Part shown: positions 53,134 through 61,987 of the stretch, piece by piece | Layout: each line of letters begins with the position of its first letter | Position numbering within the stretch: the first letter of the stretch is position 1 | Source: Parvibaculaceae bacterium | GTDB lineage: Bacteria; Pseudomonadota; Alphaproteobacteria; Parvibaculales; Parvibaculaceae | Direction of reading: 5' to 3' | Assembly: GCA_029209985.1 (NCBI GenBank) | Contig: JARGNZ010000002.1 | Coordinates: 62,001-126,000, forward strand | DNA: 64,000 bases | Translations under genes and position numbers: made by a program | Notes under the pieces: generated by a model | What the model was told of the DNA's origin: nothing | What the model saw: only the letters and a program-made list of their open reading frames with translations | Databases searched by the model: none

Positions 53134-54384
53134 ATGCCTTTAGCGCTTCAATCAGGGGTTGGTGTACTGCTTTTTATCGCCATTGCATGGGCAATGAGTG
53201 AAAACCGGGGCGTTATTGTGTGGCGCACAATTGCTGTGTCTCTGGCAGTGCAAATTGGATTGGCTGCCGTATTCATTAAAATTCCTGAGATAAGACAAGG
53301 ACTTGTCAGCCTCAATCAAATAGTTGAGGCGCTGTCTCAAGCAACCCAAGCCGGCACACAGGTGGTTTTCGGCTATGTGGGAGGCGGGCCTGCCCCCTTT
53401 GAGGTGAGCAAACCGCAAAATGCCTTCGTTCTCGGTTTTCAAGCCTTGCCGCTGGTTTTGGTGATCGCTGCATTGTCGGCCCTATTGTGGCACTGGCGCA
53501 TTCTCGAGTGGGTAACACGGGCCTTTGCATGGGGGCTTGAACGCTTGTTGGGCTTGAGCGGCGCTGTCGGCTTGGGGGCGGCCGCAAATGTTATTTTGGG
53601 CATGGTAGAGTCTCCCTTATTGATTCGCCCGTATTTGGAACGCTTAACCCGCTCTGAGCTTTTTGTGCTCATGTCTGTTGGCCTAGCCACCGTCGCAGGC
53701 ACAGTGATTATTCTCTATGCTCAATTGATTGGAACACTCATTCCAGACGGCTTGGGTCAAATTATGGTGGCATCGCTCATTTCGCTGCCCGCCGCAATTT
53801 TGATTGCCACAGTGATGGTGCCAGAAACAGAAGCCGCCAGCACCGCCGACAATGTGCCGATCGATCACGCGTATGACAGTGCAATGGATGCGGTCACAAA
53901 AGGCACCGGCGAGGGGTTGAAACTTCTCCTCAATATCATTGCGATGCTGTTGGTTTTATCGGCGCTGGTGGAGCTGACAAACATCATATTGAACGGCCTG
54001 CCAGACTTCGCCGGTGCGCCGTTGACCCTCCAGCGTATGCTTGGCTGGGTGTTCACACCATTGGTTTGGGCAATGGGTATTCCCGCCGCTGAGACGCAGG
54101 CGGCAGCAGAGTTGATGGGGGTTAAAACCGCACTCAACGAGTTCCTTGCGTATTTGCAGCTGCTTCAATTACCCCCAGGCACTTTGTCTGAACGCAGTAC
54201 CTACATTATGATTTACGCCCTGTGTGGTTTTGCCAATTTTGCAAGCGTGGGCATTATGATCGGCGGCTTGACCGCCTTGATCCCCACACGCCGCAAAGAA
54301 ATCATCGCGCTATCCTTACGTTCACTCGTTGCCGGAACGCTAGCCACGTCAATGACCGGTGCGGTTGTGGGGATGTTATATTAA
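53134..54384 (+). CDS. Concentrative nucleoside transporter (NupC/CNT family)
   Basis: 416 residues with about ten hydrophobic helices. CNT hallmarks: F-V-L-G-F-Q-A-L-P-L-V near 102-112, M-V-E-S-P-L-L-I-R-P-Y and C-G-F-A-N-F-A-S-V-G-I near the C-terminus (substrate and sodium site). It imports nucleosides with sodium or protons. Start ATG 53134 follows GGATGAAGG. Free-standing unit; an MFS gene converges on it. Confidence 0.9.
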   Translation: MPLALQSGVGVLLFIAIAWAMSENRGVIVWRTIAVSLAVQIGLAAVFIKIPEIRQGLVSLNQIVEALSQATQAGTQVVFGYVGGGPAPFEVSKPQNAFVLGFQALPLVLVIAALSALLWHWRILEWVTRAFAWGLERLLGLSGAVGLGAAANVILGMVESPLLIRPYLERLTRSELFVLMSVGLATVAGTVIILYAQLIGTLIPDGLGQIMVASLISLPAAILIATVMVPETEAASTADNVPIDHAYDSAMDAVTKGTGEGLKLLLNIIAMLLVLSALVELTNIILNGLPDFAGAPLTLQRMLGWVFTPLVWAMGIPAAETQAAAELMGVKTALNEFLAYLQLLQLPPGTLSERSTYIMIYALCGFANFASVGIMIGGLTALIPTRRKEIIALSLRSLVAGTLATSMTGAVVGMLY

Positions 54385-54403
54385 ACGGTGGGGAGCACGC
54401 GCA

Positions 54404-55666
54404 TCAATGCCCGGCTTTGAATAATCGTCCACGCTCCGTTGCGAAAATGATGGCCAAAGCGATGAAGCCGCAGAGCGCATAGCCCCCTGCGACGGGGATG
54501 GTTGTTTCATTGTAGGCTTGCCCAATAAGATACCCCAGATAAGCGCCTAAGGTGGTTGTGACAAAACCGAGAGCAGAAGATCCTGTTCCAGCAATATGGC
54601 CCAGTGGTTCCATGGCCAGAGCGTTGCAGTTAGGAATGATCAAGCCTGCGCAAAAGAGCGTTGCGCATTGAAACGCGATAAACACGGCAAACGTATCCAG
54701 CCCCGCAAGCGCTACAATAAGGTGGGCGGCATTAATCACGGTAAGGGCTAAAAGAGCCCCATGGGAAATGACGCGCATGCCAAGCTGTTCTACAAAGCGA
54801 GAATTCACCAGCGAGGCGATGGCCATAAATGCGGCATTAAAGGCAAAGGCAACGGTGAAAAAGTCTCCCAACCCATAAAGTTCCTCATAGATTGGTTGTG
54901 CTGAATTGAGGAACCCAAAAAAGGCCCCCATGGCAAACCCCATTGCAAGCATATACCCAAGCGATAAGCGGCTGGTGAGTGCAAAGAAATAGTCTTTTGA
55001 AATACGTACAAGAGAGAGGGGAGCTTTATCTTGCGGGTTCAATGTTTCGGGTAACCGCCAAGCAGTCCAGCCGAGCATAATCATGCCGCCAATAACGAGC
55101 ATGAAAAAGATCATAGGCCAAGGCCAAGCCAGCAAGATAAGAGCACCGACCGACGGGGCCATAATAGGTACGGCAATAAAGACGATCATGGCGAGCGACA
55201 TAACGCTCGCCATACGGCGGCCCCCGTAACAATCGCGGACGATGGAAACAGCAATGACCCGAGTAGCGGCAGCTCCAACACCTTGCAAAAAGCGCGCGAC
55301 AAGCAAACTGTCAAACCCAAAAGCGTAGACGCATCCGATACCACTGACGATGTAGAGCACCAGCCCTGGAATCAGAACTTTCTTGCGCCCGAAAGCATCA
55401 GCAAGCGGCCCAAAAAAGAGCTGAGCAATGCCAAAGCCGAACATATAGACGGTTAGAATGGTTTGCCGTTCATGCACATCTGCGCCAAGGCTGGTGCCAA
55501 TGTTGGGCAGCGCAGGCAGCATAATGTCAATTGCCAAGGCATTGAGTGCCATCAGACAAGCGATGAAGACAACAAATTCTTTGAACCCCATTGTCATTTT
55601 TACACTCGCGTCAGCTTCGGTATTTTCATTCTGAGGAGGAGAAAGGTTGGCGCGCGGCGAGCTCAT
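54404..55666 (-). CDS. Bcr/CflA-type multidrug MFS transporter
   Basis: 420 residues from ATG 55666 (an ATG at 55681 is possible but has no ribosome-binding site). Twelve transmembrane helices. Motif A G-P-L-A-D-A-F-G-R-K-K-V between helices 2 and 3 and M-A-L-N-A-L-A-I-D-I-M-L-P-A-L-P in helix 1 are typical of the DHA1 Bcr/CflA drug exporters. Substrate unknown. Transcribed towards nupC-like gene with 19 bases between stops. Confidence 0.88.
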   Translation of the reverse strand: MSSPRANLSPPQNENTEADASVKMTMGFKEFVVFIACLMALNALAIDIMLPALPNIGTSLGADVHERQTILTVYMFGFGIAQLFFGPLADAFGRKKVLIPGLVLYIVSGIGCVYAFGFDSLLVARFLQGVGAAATRVIAVSIVRDCYGGRRMASVMSLAMIVFIAVPIMAPSVGALILLAWPWPMIFFMLVIGGMIMLGWTAWRLPETLNPQDKAPLSLVRISKDYFFALTSRLSLGYMLAMGFAMGAFFGFLNSAQPIYEELYGLGDFFTVAFAFNAAFMAIASLVNSRFVEQLGMRVISHGALLALTVINAAHLIVALAGLDTFAVFIAFQCATLFCAGLIIPNCNALAMEPLGHIAGTGSSALGFVTTTLGAYLGYLIGQAYNETTIPVAGGYALCGFIALAIIFATERGRLFKAGH

Positions 55667-55854
55667 AGGTGTTCCATTCAAAACGATGGTAGGGGGGACT
55701 GAGGAGGCCCCTTATATAACAGGGAATTAGAAAATGCGTAGGGGCAGATCCACATCATCCGCCAGCAATATTGGATTGGCCTTGCGTCGTTTGATGTAAT
55801 GAGCCACTCTTTGCAAAAGTAATAAATAAACTTAACTAATAGCGAGTTCTCAAA

Positions 55855-56463
55855 ATGAAATTATATGACGACAAATATGCGCCCAATCCCCGTCGAGTGC
55901 GCATATTCTTAGCGGAAAAAGGGATTGAGGTGCCAACCCAAGAAGTGACGATTATGAAGGGGGCTCATAAAACCTCAGAATTTCGTAAAATCAGCCCGAT
56001 GTCACAGGTGCCAGCAATTGAATTGGACGACGGCACCTGCTTGACCGAGACATTAGCGATTTGCCGGTATTTTGAAGCGACGAACCCGGAGACACCGCTC
56101 TTTGGGCGCACGCCAGTTGAAATCGGATTGGTGGAAATGTGGCAACGTCGTGCCGAGCTTAATTTGATGATACCGATCGCGATGTTCTTCCGCCATACAA
56201 ATGAAATTATGGCTGGACTAGAAGACCAATTGCCGGAGTGGGGTGAGAAAAACAAACCGCGCATTACGGGTGGGATGAAGTTTTTTGATGCCCATTTGGC
56301 CGGACATGATTTCATCGTGGGAGACTATTTTTCCATGGCCGACATCGTCCTGCTGACCGCAGTTGATTTTGCGATGTTCGCCGGAGTGCCTATCGCCGAT
56401 GACCTTGTGAATTTGCAAGCTTGGTATGACCGCGTATCCGCACGTCCATCAGCAAAAGCTTAG
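55855..56463 (+). CDS. Glutathione S-transferase family protein
   Basis: 202 residues. Thioredoxin-like N-terminal domain (Y-A-P-N-P-R-R-V-R-I-F-L-A-E-K, S-Q-V-P-A-I-E, E-T-L-A-I-C-R-Y-F at the glutathione site) and a helical C-terminal domain with H-D-F-I-V-G-D-Y-F-S-M-A-D-I (N-capping box). No Cys or Ser is seen at the usual catalytic Y/S/C position near residue 10, so the catalytic type is unclear. Confidence 0.88.
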   Translation: MKLYDDKYAPNPRRVRIFLAEKGIEVPTQEVTIMKGAHKTSEFRKISPMSQVPAIELDDGTCLTETLAICRYFEATNPETPLFGRTPVEIGLVEMWQRRAELNLMIPIAMFFRHTNEIMAGLEDQLPEWGEKNKPRITGGMKFFDAHLAGHDFIVGDYFSMADIVLLTAVDFAMFAGVPIADDLVNLQAWYDRVSARPSAKA

Positions 56464-56772
56464 GCGTGGGATAAAGTTCAAGCATCAACCTAAATATAAA
56501 ACGCCGGATGAAACCGGCAAGGCATTAGGGCTTTTCAAAACTCAAAACACGATCAAAAGTTGCTGGAAGATCTGCTTGAAAAAGCAATGGGAGAGAGCAG
56601 GGCAATACCCGGGGGTACGGTAAGAGTAAGGCTCTGACTCTCTCCATCACGTTCCAGAAGAGCTAAAAATGGAACGTGCAGGTCTCACAAGTGACCATGT
56701 CTTATATTCGTGTTTTGAACCTGAACAGAAGCTGAAGGAAAATGCCGGGCACTAATACTTTAGAGGTACACT
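56464..56772. other. Intergenic region between GST and MFS gene, with an inverted repeat
   Basis: 309 bases without a credible gene. A perfect 9-bp inverted repeat, CACGTTCCA (56648-56656) and TGGAACGTG (56670-56678) with a 13-base loop, lies about 95 bases upstream of the MFS start and may be a regulator site. Confidence 0.45.
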
Positions 56773-58191
56773 ATGAGTGAAAAGCCAAAAAAACTGTTAG
56801 CAAAGACTACGTTAATTGCTCATGGGCAGATGGTCATTCCTCTGGCTGTGATTGGCTTGCCAGTCAATATCTATATACCTCCATTCTACGGTGATACCCT
56901 GGGCCTCGACCTTGCACTTGTTGGATTTATTTTATTTGCAGCCCGCTTGACGGACGTTGTGACAGACCCCTTGGTCGGAAGGTTGTCAGACCTGACCAAA
57001 ACACGTTGGGGGCGTCGGCGTCCGTGGGTGCTTGCAGGCGTTCCAATGATGATGATGGCGTCCTACTTGCTTTTCTTCCCCCCCGAAGTGGTCAGCGTTT
57101 GGTATCTTTTAAGCTCAGTCATGCTGATCTATTTGGGCTTCACATTCATTGTCATTCCCTACGGCGCGTGGGGGGCTGAGCTGGCGACAGACTATAATGA
57201 GCGCAGCCGGATCACCGGTTATCGAGAGATATTTTTGCTGGTCGGCGTGATGCTGGCGATTACAGCACCTCTTCTGTCCGGTTTGAGCGACGCAGAACTT
57301 CCCGACGGCGAGCAGCCTAAAACAGCCAGCCGAGAAGCAATGGCGGCATTGGGGTATTTGATATTGGTGTTGATGCCGATTTGTGCCGCGATCTTGTTTT
57401 GGAAAGTGAAAGAACCCAAACCGGTTTTGGTCCATCACCAGCCATTTTTCAAAAGCGTGCGTTCCGTACTGCGCAATGGGCCTTTCCGCATCATTCTCAT
57501 ATCCACAATGTTTTCAGCGCTGGCGGGGTCCTTCAACGGCGCCCTTGCTATTTTGTTTTTTGATCACGTCGCAAAATTGGAGCCCATTCAAGGGCAATTA
57601 CTTATTTTTACAATGATTACGATGGGATTCTTGGGGGCACCTATTTGGATATGGGCCGCGAAGAAATTTCAAAAGCAGAAGGTGCTGGCCTGTGCAGGGG
57701 CAATCAGCCTGTCTTGCTTTGCCTTAGTACCCGTCATCATTTATTGGCTCAGACCTAGTGCGCCAGAAATGGTGTTCTATGCGTTTTTGATCACGTCATC
57801 GCTGCAGGGTTTGTGCATGGCAGCCGGCCCCATTTTATCACAATCTATTTTGGCGGATGTTGTTGATCTTGATACCATCAAAAACGGGGGACAAAGAGCT
57901 GGTTTTCTTTTTGCCTTTCTCGGGATGGTACGCAAGATTTTTGATGCAGCCGGTCTGATCGCTCTTCCGATCATTGCCTATTTTGCTTTCGACCCAGACT
58001 TGCCGGTGAATACCCCTGAATCATTGTTTGCTTTATTGGCGATGTACTGCTTGGCACCCTTAGCGCTATGGATCATTGCGACATATGTAATCTGGAAATA
58101 TCCGATCACGCCAGAACGCCAAGCGCGGTTACGGGCAGGTCTAGATAGGCGAGAGCAACGCCAAGCTCTCACCATGTCGTCTTCTGATTAA
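56773..58191 (+). CDS. GPH/MelB-type cation-coupled MFS carrier
   Basis: 472 residues, about twelve helices. The GPH-family signature D-P-L-V-G-R-L-S-D-L-T-K-T-R-W-G-R-R-R-P is near residues 57-76; this family couples sugar, glycoside or related solute uptake to cations. GAGG sits six bases before ATG 56773. No glycosidase adjoins, so the substrate is open. Its stop overlaps the stop of the convergent luciferase-like gene by 4 bases. Confidence 0.85.
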   Translation: MSEKPKKLLAKTTLIAHGQMVIPLAVIGLPVNIYIPPFYGDTLGLDLALVGFILFAARLTDVVTDPLVGRLSDLTKTRWGRRRPWVLAGVPMMMMASYLLFFPPEVVSVWYLLSSVMLIYLGFTFIVIPYGAWGAELATDYNERSRITGYREIFLLVGVMLAITAPLLSGLSDAELPDGEQPKTASREAMAALGYLILVLMPICAAILFWKVKEPKPVLVHHQPFFKSVRSVLRNGPFRIILISTMFSALAGSFNGALAILFFDHVAKLEPIQGQLLIFTMITMGFLGAPIWIWAAKKFQKQKVLACAGAISLSCFALVPVIIYWLRPSAPEMVFYAFLITSSLQGLCMAAGPILSQSILADVVDLDTIKNGGQRAGFLFAFLGMVRKIFDAAGLIALPIIAYFAFDPDLPVNTPESLFALLAMYCLAPLALWIIATYVIWKYPITPERQARLRAGLDRREQRQALTMSSSD

Positions 58192-59219
58192 GTGAGTTGG
58201 AACGCGTCTGCCAAAAGTTCATAAGAGCGTGTCCGCGCGTCAGCATTATGGGTGATGGTTAGAATGACAAAGTCATCAACACCGTATTCAACACCCATCT
58301 GTAAGAGGCGCCCTCGGACATGTTCCGGGGTGCCTGTGATGCCTCGCTGCTTGATTTGAACCATCATGGTTTCTTCTTCAGTCGTCAGCTTTGTTGCCAA
58401 AGCTTCTTCGTCTGAGACAAAGGGGCCAGCACGGTTTTGCAGAAGGCGTAAGATCCACAAATTGCGACTAGCAGAAATTAATTGTGCTTCTTCCTCTGTG
58501 TCGGCGACAGTGACGGAGACGGCAAGAGACGCATGGGGCGTGGCAAGGGTTCGCGAGGGCCGGAAATGCTCGCGGTAAACCTCAAGCGGCAGGGCACCTG
58601 CATCTTGATTGATGAAGTGCGCAAAGCAATAAGGCAACCCAAAGCGGGCGGCATGTTGGGCACCATCTGTACTTGAACCGAGCATCCACATTTCGGGCAT
58701 CCCCTCTCCCATGGGGCAGGCATGAATGCCGCGATAGGGGTGGTCGGCAGGAAAACCGCCTGCCTCTCCTGACAACCCATTTGAATCCTCAAGGAATTGA
58801 GCCAGCAACTCCACCTGTTGGGGAAAGACTTCCGTGCTGTAGGCTTGCGGCCCAGGTTGGAGGGCGGCGACGGTGCGTTGGTCTGTCCCGGGTGCCCTGC
58901 CTAAACCTAAATCAATACGACCAGGATAAAGCGCTTCTAACATGCGAAATGTCTCTGCAACTTTAAGGGGGCTGTAGTGGGGCAGCATGACCCCGCCGGG
59001 GCCAACTCGAATATGGCGTGTGGCGGCACAAATGGCTGCTGTCAGAATTTCAGGTGTGGCGTCTGCAAAAGAGGTCGAGTTGTGATGCTCCGCAACCCAA
59101 TAGCGTTTATATCCAAACCGCTCAGCAGCTTGCGCAAGCACAATGCTTTCTTGCAGCGCCTGAGCCGCTGTGCCGTTTTTACGAATGGGGGATTGATCTA
59201 AAACACTCAAGCTGACCAT
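58188..59219 (-). CDS. Luciferase-like (LLM class) flavin-dependent monooxygenase
   Basis: 343 residues from ATG 59219, chosen for its CAGGAGAAA site. TIM-barrel flavin fold: L-S-V-L-D-Q-S-P-I (strand 1), Y-W-V-A-E-H-H-N, I-D-L-G-L-G-R-A-P-G-T-D. This is the MsnO8 / YhbW-like subgroup that uses FMNH2 for oxidation of varied small organics. Function in this organism unknown. Confidence 0.88.
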   Translation of the reverse strand: MVSLSVLDQSPIRKNGTAAQALQESIVLAQAAERFGYKRYWVAEHHNSTSFADATPEILTAAICAATRHIRVGPGGVMLPHYSPLKVAETFRMLEALYPGRIDLGLGRAPGTDQRTVAALQPGPQAYSTEVFPQQVELLAQFLEDSNGLSGEAGGFPADHPYRGIHACPMGEGMPEMWMLGSSTDGAQHAARFGLPYCFAHFINQDAGALPLEVYREHFRPSRTLATPHASLAVSVTVADTEEEAQLISASRNLWILRLLQNRAGPFVSDEEALATKLTTEEETMMVQIKQRGITGTPEHVRGRLLQMGVEYGVDDFVILTITHNADARTRSYELLADAFQLT

Positions 59220-59295
59220 AAAATTTCTCCTGCAGGCGGGGTGCACTCTCCCTGTCACATTAGGTTATGAGTGCGGCCCATTGTACCTAATATGC

Positions 59296-59715
59296 TTAAA
59301 CACCGATCCGTTTGATCACGCCATTAAAGGGTAGAATGATCTCATCGCCACAAAAAACCTCACCGCGCACGAAGATCAAACTGCGTGTGTTGCGAACAAC
59401 AGACCCGCGTGCCTCAATTAATTTGTTGGGCCGCCCCGCTGAAACAAAGTCAGAGTTGAAGCTGACCGTTACGCAAGGGCCATTGGTGATATCTTTGGCA
59501 AAAACAAAGAGGGAGTAGTCTGCAAATGTCATCAAACTCCCGCCGTGCAGATATCCACCACCATTGCAATGGTGCGGCTTGCTGACGAAAGCAGATTGAA
59601 TGGTTCCATCGTTCATACGCTTAAAGAAGTATGGCCCGGTATAGTCTTCGAATGGGTCCGTCCCATCCCAAGATTCATAACCTTCAGGAAGTGTCACTGT
59701 GGCGTCGTCGTTCAT
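59296..59715 (-). CDS. PaaI-type hotdog acyl-CoA thioesterase
   Basis: 139 residues from ATG 59715 with GAGG upstream. Hotdog fold with H-C-N-G-G-Y-L-H-G-G-S-L-M-T-F-A-D at the thioester site, and V-S-F-N-S-D-F-V and R-G-E-V-F-C strands. It hydrolyses acyl-CoAs, freeing CoA. It could serve the acyl-CoA catabolism encoded around it; divergent from the PAS_5 gene. Confidence 0.85.
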   Translation of the reverse strand: MNDDATVTLPEGYESWDGTDPFEDYTGPYFFKRMNDGTIQSAFVSKPHHCNGGGYLHGGSLMTFADYSLFVFAKDITNGPCVTVSFNSDFVSAGRPNKLIEARGSVVRNTRSLIFVRGEVFCGDEIILPFNGVIKRIGV

Positions 59716-59860
59716 TGTATGCCTCTTTATTGTTATGCGAACCGTCGCTAACGTAAGCACTTAGGCCCCGAAAACAACCAACTAGCAGTTTATTAACATG
59801 GGACGTGTATTTTCACAGTGTGCTCGGTCCATCTGCTGGCAGTAGCACATTTGTCAAGGT

Positions 59861-59902
59861 GGTTTCAATGAAACTGAGACGGGGGTCTCAAGGGTTGAAA
59901 CC
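59861..59902 (+). other. Nested stem-loop upstream of the PAS_5 gene
   Basis: Outer arms GGTTTCA (59861-59867) and TGAAACC (59896-59902); inner arms TGAGAC (59875-59880) and GTCTCA (59885-59890) with loop GGGG. A third hairpin TGCTGC / GCAGCA lies near 59910-59928. Possibly structured 5' UTR RNA; I cannot match it to a known riboswitch class. Confidence 0.45.
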
Positions 59903-59937
59903 GGGGTGAATGCTGCAGAAATGCAGCAGACAAGGCT

Positions 59938-60570
59938 GTGAAGGACTTTGTGTTACGCATGAAAAATGAACACAAGGAGTCTGCTGAGTTGGCGGGCTTG
60001 CGAAAAATGGCACGCGCGGATGATGAAATTGGGGCATTGATCAATTCCATCGATGTGTCTCCGCTCGTGAATGCCGGGCCGGTTTCATTCCAGACAATAG
60101 AATCTGAGGTGCTGCAGCAAGTGCTGGCCTATTGGCGGGACCTGCGCGACGGTGCTCAACTGCCCCTGATGAACGATCTTGATCCCGTAAAAATGGGACG
60201 GTGGTTAAGCCATATCACCATTGTCGAAGTGCAGCGCGATCCACTTGCTTTTGTGTATAGGCTCACCGGGGAAAAGTTAGAGGTAGCACATGGGGCAGGG
60301 ATTAAAGGGACAGACGTTCGGGCGGTGAATGATATTGTCCCCGGAATGGGCGATGCGCTCCATATCATGTATAAAAAGCTGGTAGAATACAAAAAACCAT
60401 TGGCTTTACGGGGCGACATGGTGATGAAAAATCCAAGCCTAAAGGGCCTTGAGCTTTTTATTCTACCGATATCGCTTGAGGGTGAAAACGTAGACAGGCT
60501 GATGAATGTCGCTCACTACTATAAAGAATCTCTCGTGCCAGACGAAACAGAGCATCTGATGCGGGGGTAA
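59938..60570 (+). CDS. PAS_5-domain protein (DUF-type regulator)
   Basis: 210 residues. The core about 55-190 reads like PAS_5 (PF07310): L-A-Y-W-R-D-L-R, L-P-L-M-N-D-L-D-P and M-G-R-W-L-S-H-I-T-I-V-E, then Y-R-L-T-G-E-K. The family is an alphaproteobacterial set of cytosolic proteins of unclear role. The start is uncertain: GTG 59938, GTG 59950 or ATG 59959, with AAGGA in between. Upstream stem-loops may affect its translation. Confidence 0.75.
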   Translation: MKDFVLRMKNEHKESAELAGLRKMARADDEIGALINSIDVSPLVNAGPVSFQTIESEVLQQVLAYWRDLRDGAQLPLMNDLDPVKMGRWLSHITIVEVQRDPLAFVYRLTGEKLEVAHGAGIKGTDVRAVNDIVPGMGDALHIMYKKLVEYKKPLALRGDMVMKNPSLKGLELFILPISLEGENVDRLMNVAHYYKESLVPDETEHLMRG

Positions 60571-60714
60571 GGGCACCCAACACACGTGCGTTTTGACCTC
60601 AGCCCAACCATGCCTTACATTCTGCAGAAATACCGCTCAGACACACGGTGCACGCGCACAAAGCGCTGAAATAGGCAGCTTTACGTGGTCAAGAAATGTA
60701 AGGAAGATAAATTC

Positions 60715-61869
60715 ATGGCGCTCGATCTTGAAACCCGCGACCAACTACTCTCAACCATTCGGCGGTTTGTGGAGGAGCGTCTGATCCCATTGGAGGCGCA
60801 AGTCTCTGAGAACGACGAGGTGCCCGCCGAAATCGTGCAGGAGATGAGAGAGCTAGGCTTGTTCGGCATTTCCATTCCTGTTGAATATGGGGGCCTTGGC
60901 CTGACCATGGAGGAAGAATGTTTGGTTCTGTTTGAACTTGGCAGAACCTCGCCAGCTTTCCGTTCAGTCATCGGTACAAATGTTGGCATCGGTAGCCAAG
61001 GTATTGTGATGGATGGTCGCCAAGACCAAAAAGACGAATGGTTGCCCAAGCTCGCCACAGGAGAGGCGATCGCCAGCTTTGCCCTAACAGAGCCTGAAGC
61101 CGGTTCCGATGCCGCGTCATTGCGCACGACAGCCATTCGGGATGGGGACGACTACATTATCAATGGCACAAAGCGTTTCATCACGAACGCAACAAAAGCC
61201 AGCATGTTCACATTGATGGCCCGCACGGACCCCGACACACCCGGCGGTAAAGGGGTTTCAGCCTTCATTTGCCCCGCTGATATCCCCGGCATTACGATTG
61301 GTAAGCCGGAGAAAAAGATGGGGCAGCAAGGGGCTCACATCAGCGATGTGATATTTGAGGATGCCCGCATTCCCGCCTCCTGTTTGTTAGGCGATGTTGA
61401 GGGCAAAGGTTTCATCACAGCCATGAAAGTATTGGAGCGCGGACGTCTGCATATTTCTGCCGTTTGTGCGGGGGTAGCAGACCGGCTGTTGGAAGAAAGC
61501 GGACGCTATGCGGCTGAGCGCAAACAGTTTGGGGCACCCATCGGTAATCTGCAATTGGTTCAAGCGATGCTGGCAGATATGAAAACAGAACACTATGCGG
61601 CACGCTGCATGGTGCTAGATGCCGCACGCCGCAGGGATGCGGGCGAGGATGTTGCAACGGAATCATCATGCTGCAAATATTTTGCGTCAGAAATGGTGGG
61701 CCGTGTTGCAGACAAAGCCGTACAAATTTTTGGAGGCGCAGGCTATGTCGCAGATTACGGCATTGAGCGTTTTTACCGTGATGTGCGCATCTTCCGTATT
61801 TACGAAGGCACCAGCCAAGTTCAACAGGTTATCATTGGCCGGAATGTCGTGAAAGAATATGCGGAGTAA
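60715..61869 (+). CDS. Acyl-CoA dehydrogenase, homotetramer (short-/medium-chain) type
   Basis: 384 residues from ATG 60715 with AAGGAAG 9 bases upstream. F-A-L-T-E-P-E-A-G-S-D-A and R-K-Q-F-G-A-P-I are standard; the catalytic base is E364 in I-Y-E-G-T-S-Q, the medium/short-chain and butyryl-type position. Unlike the four paired ACADs it needs no partner. Monocistronic, ended by a strong terminator. Confidence 0.93.
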   Translation: MALDLETRDQLLSTIRRFVEERLIPLEAQVSENDEVPAEIVQEMRELGLFGISIPVEYGGLGLTMEEECLVLFELGRTSPAFRSVIGTNVGIGSQGIVMDGRQDQKDEWLPKLATGEAIASFALTEPEAGSDAASLRTTAIRDGDDYIINGTKRFITNATKASMFTLMARTDPDTPGGKGVSAFICPADIPGITIGKPEKKMGQQGAHISDVIFEDARIPASCLLGDVEGKGFITAMKVLERGRLHISAVCAGVADRLLEESGRYAAERKQFGAPIGNLQLVQAMLADMKTEHYAARCMVLDAARRRDAGEDVATESSCCKYFASEMVGRVADKAVQIFGGAGYVADYGIERFYRDVRIFRIYEGTSQVQQVIIGRNVVKEYAE

Positions 61870-61914
61870 CATCAGTCTCACTTGAGAAACTGGTTCCAGA
61901 ATAGTGTGATGCAG

Positions 61915-61952
61915 AAGAGCTGGTAAATGATTGTATTTACCAGCTCTTGATT
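61915..61952 (+). terminator. Rho-independent terminator after the sixth acyl-CoA dehydrogenase
   Basis: Perfect 14-bp stem AAGAGCTGGTAAAT (61915-61928) with ATTTACCAGCTCTT (61935-61948), 6-base loop, then T-rich. Confidence 0.85.
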
Positions 61953-61987
61953 TGGTTCTTTGTTCTTCCCAACCAAGAGAGTGTCGT

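Noticed and set aside
59885-59937. Cobalamin or other known riboswitch upstream of the PAS_5 gene
   Set aside because: The conserved boxes of the cobalamin, glycine and c-di-GMP classes are not present; only stem-loops can be supported.
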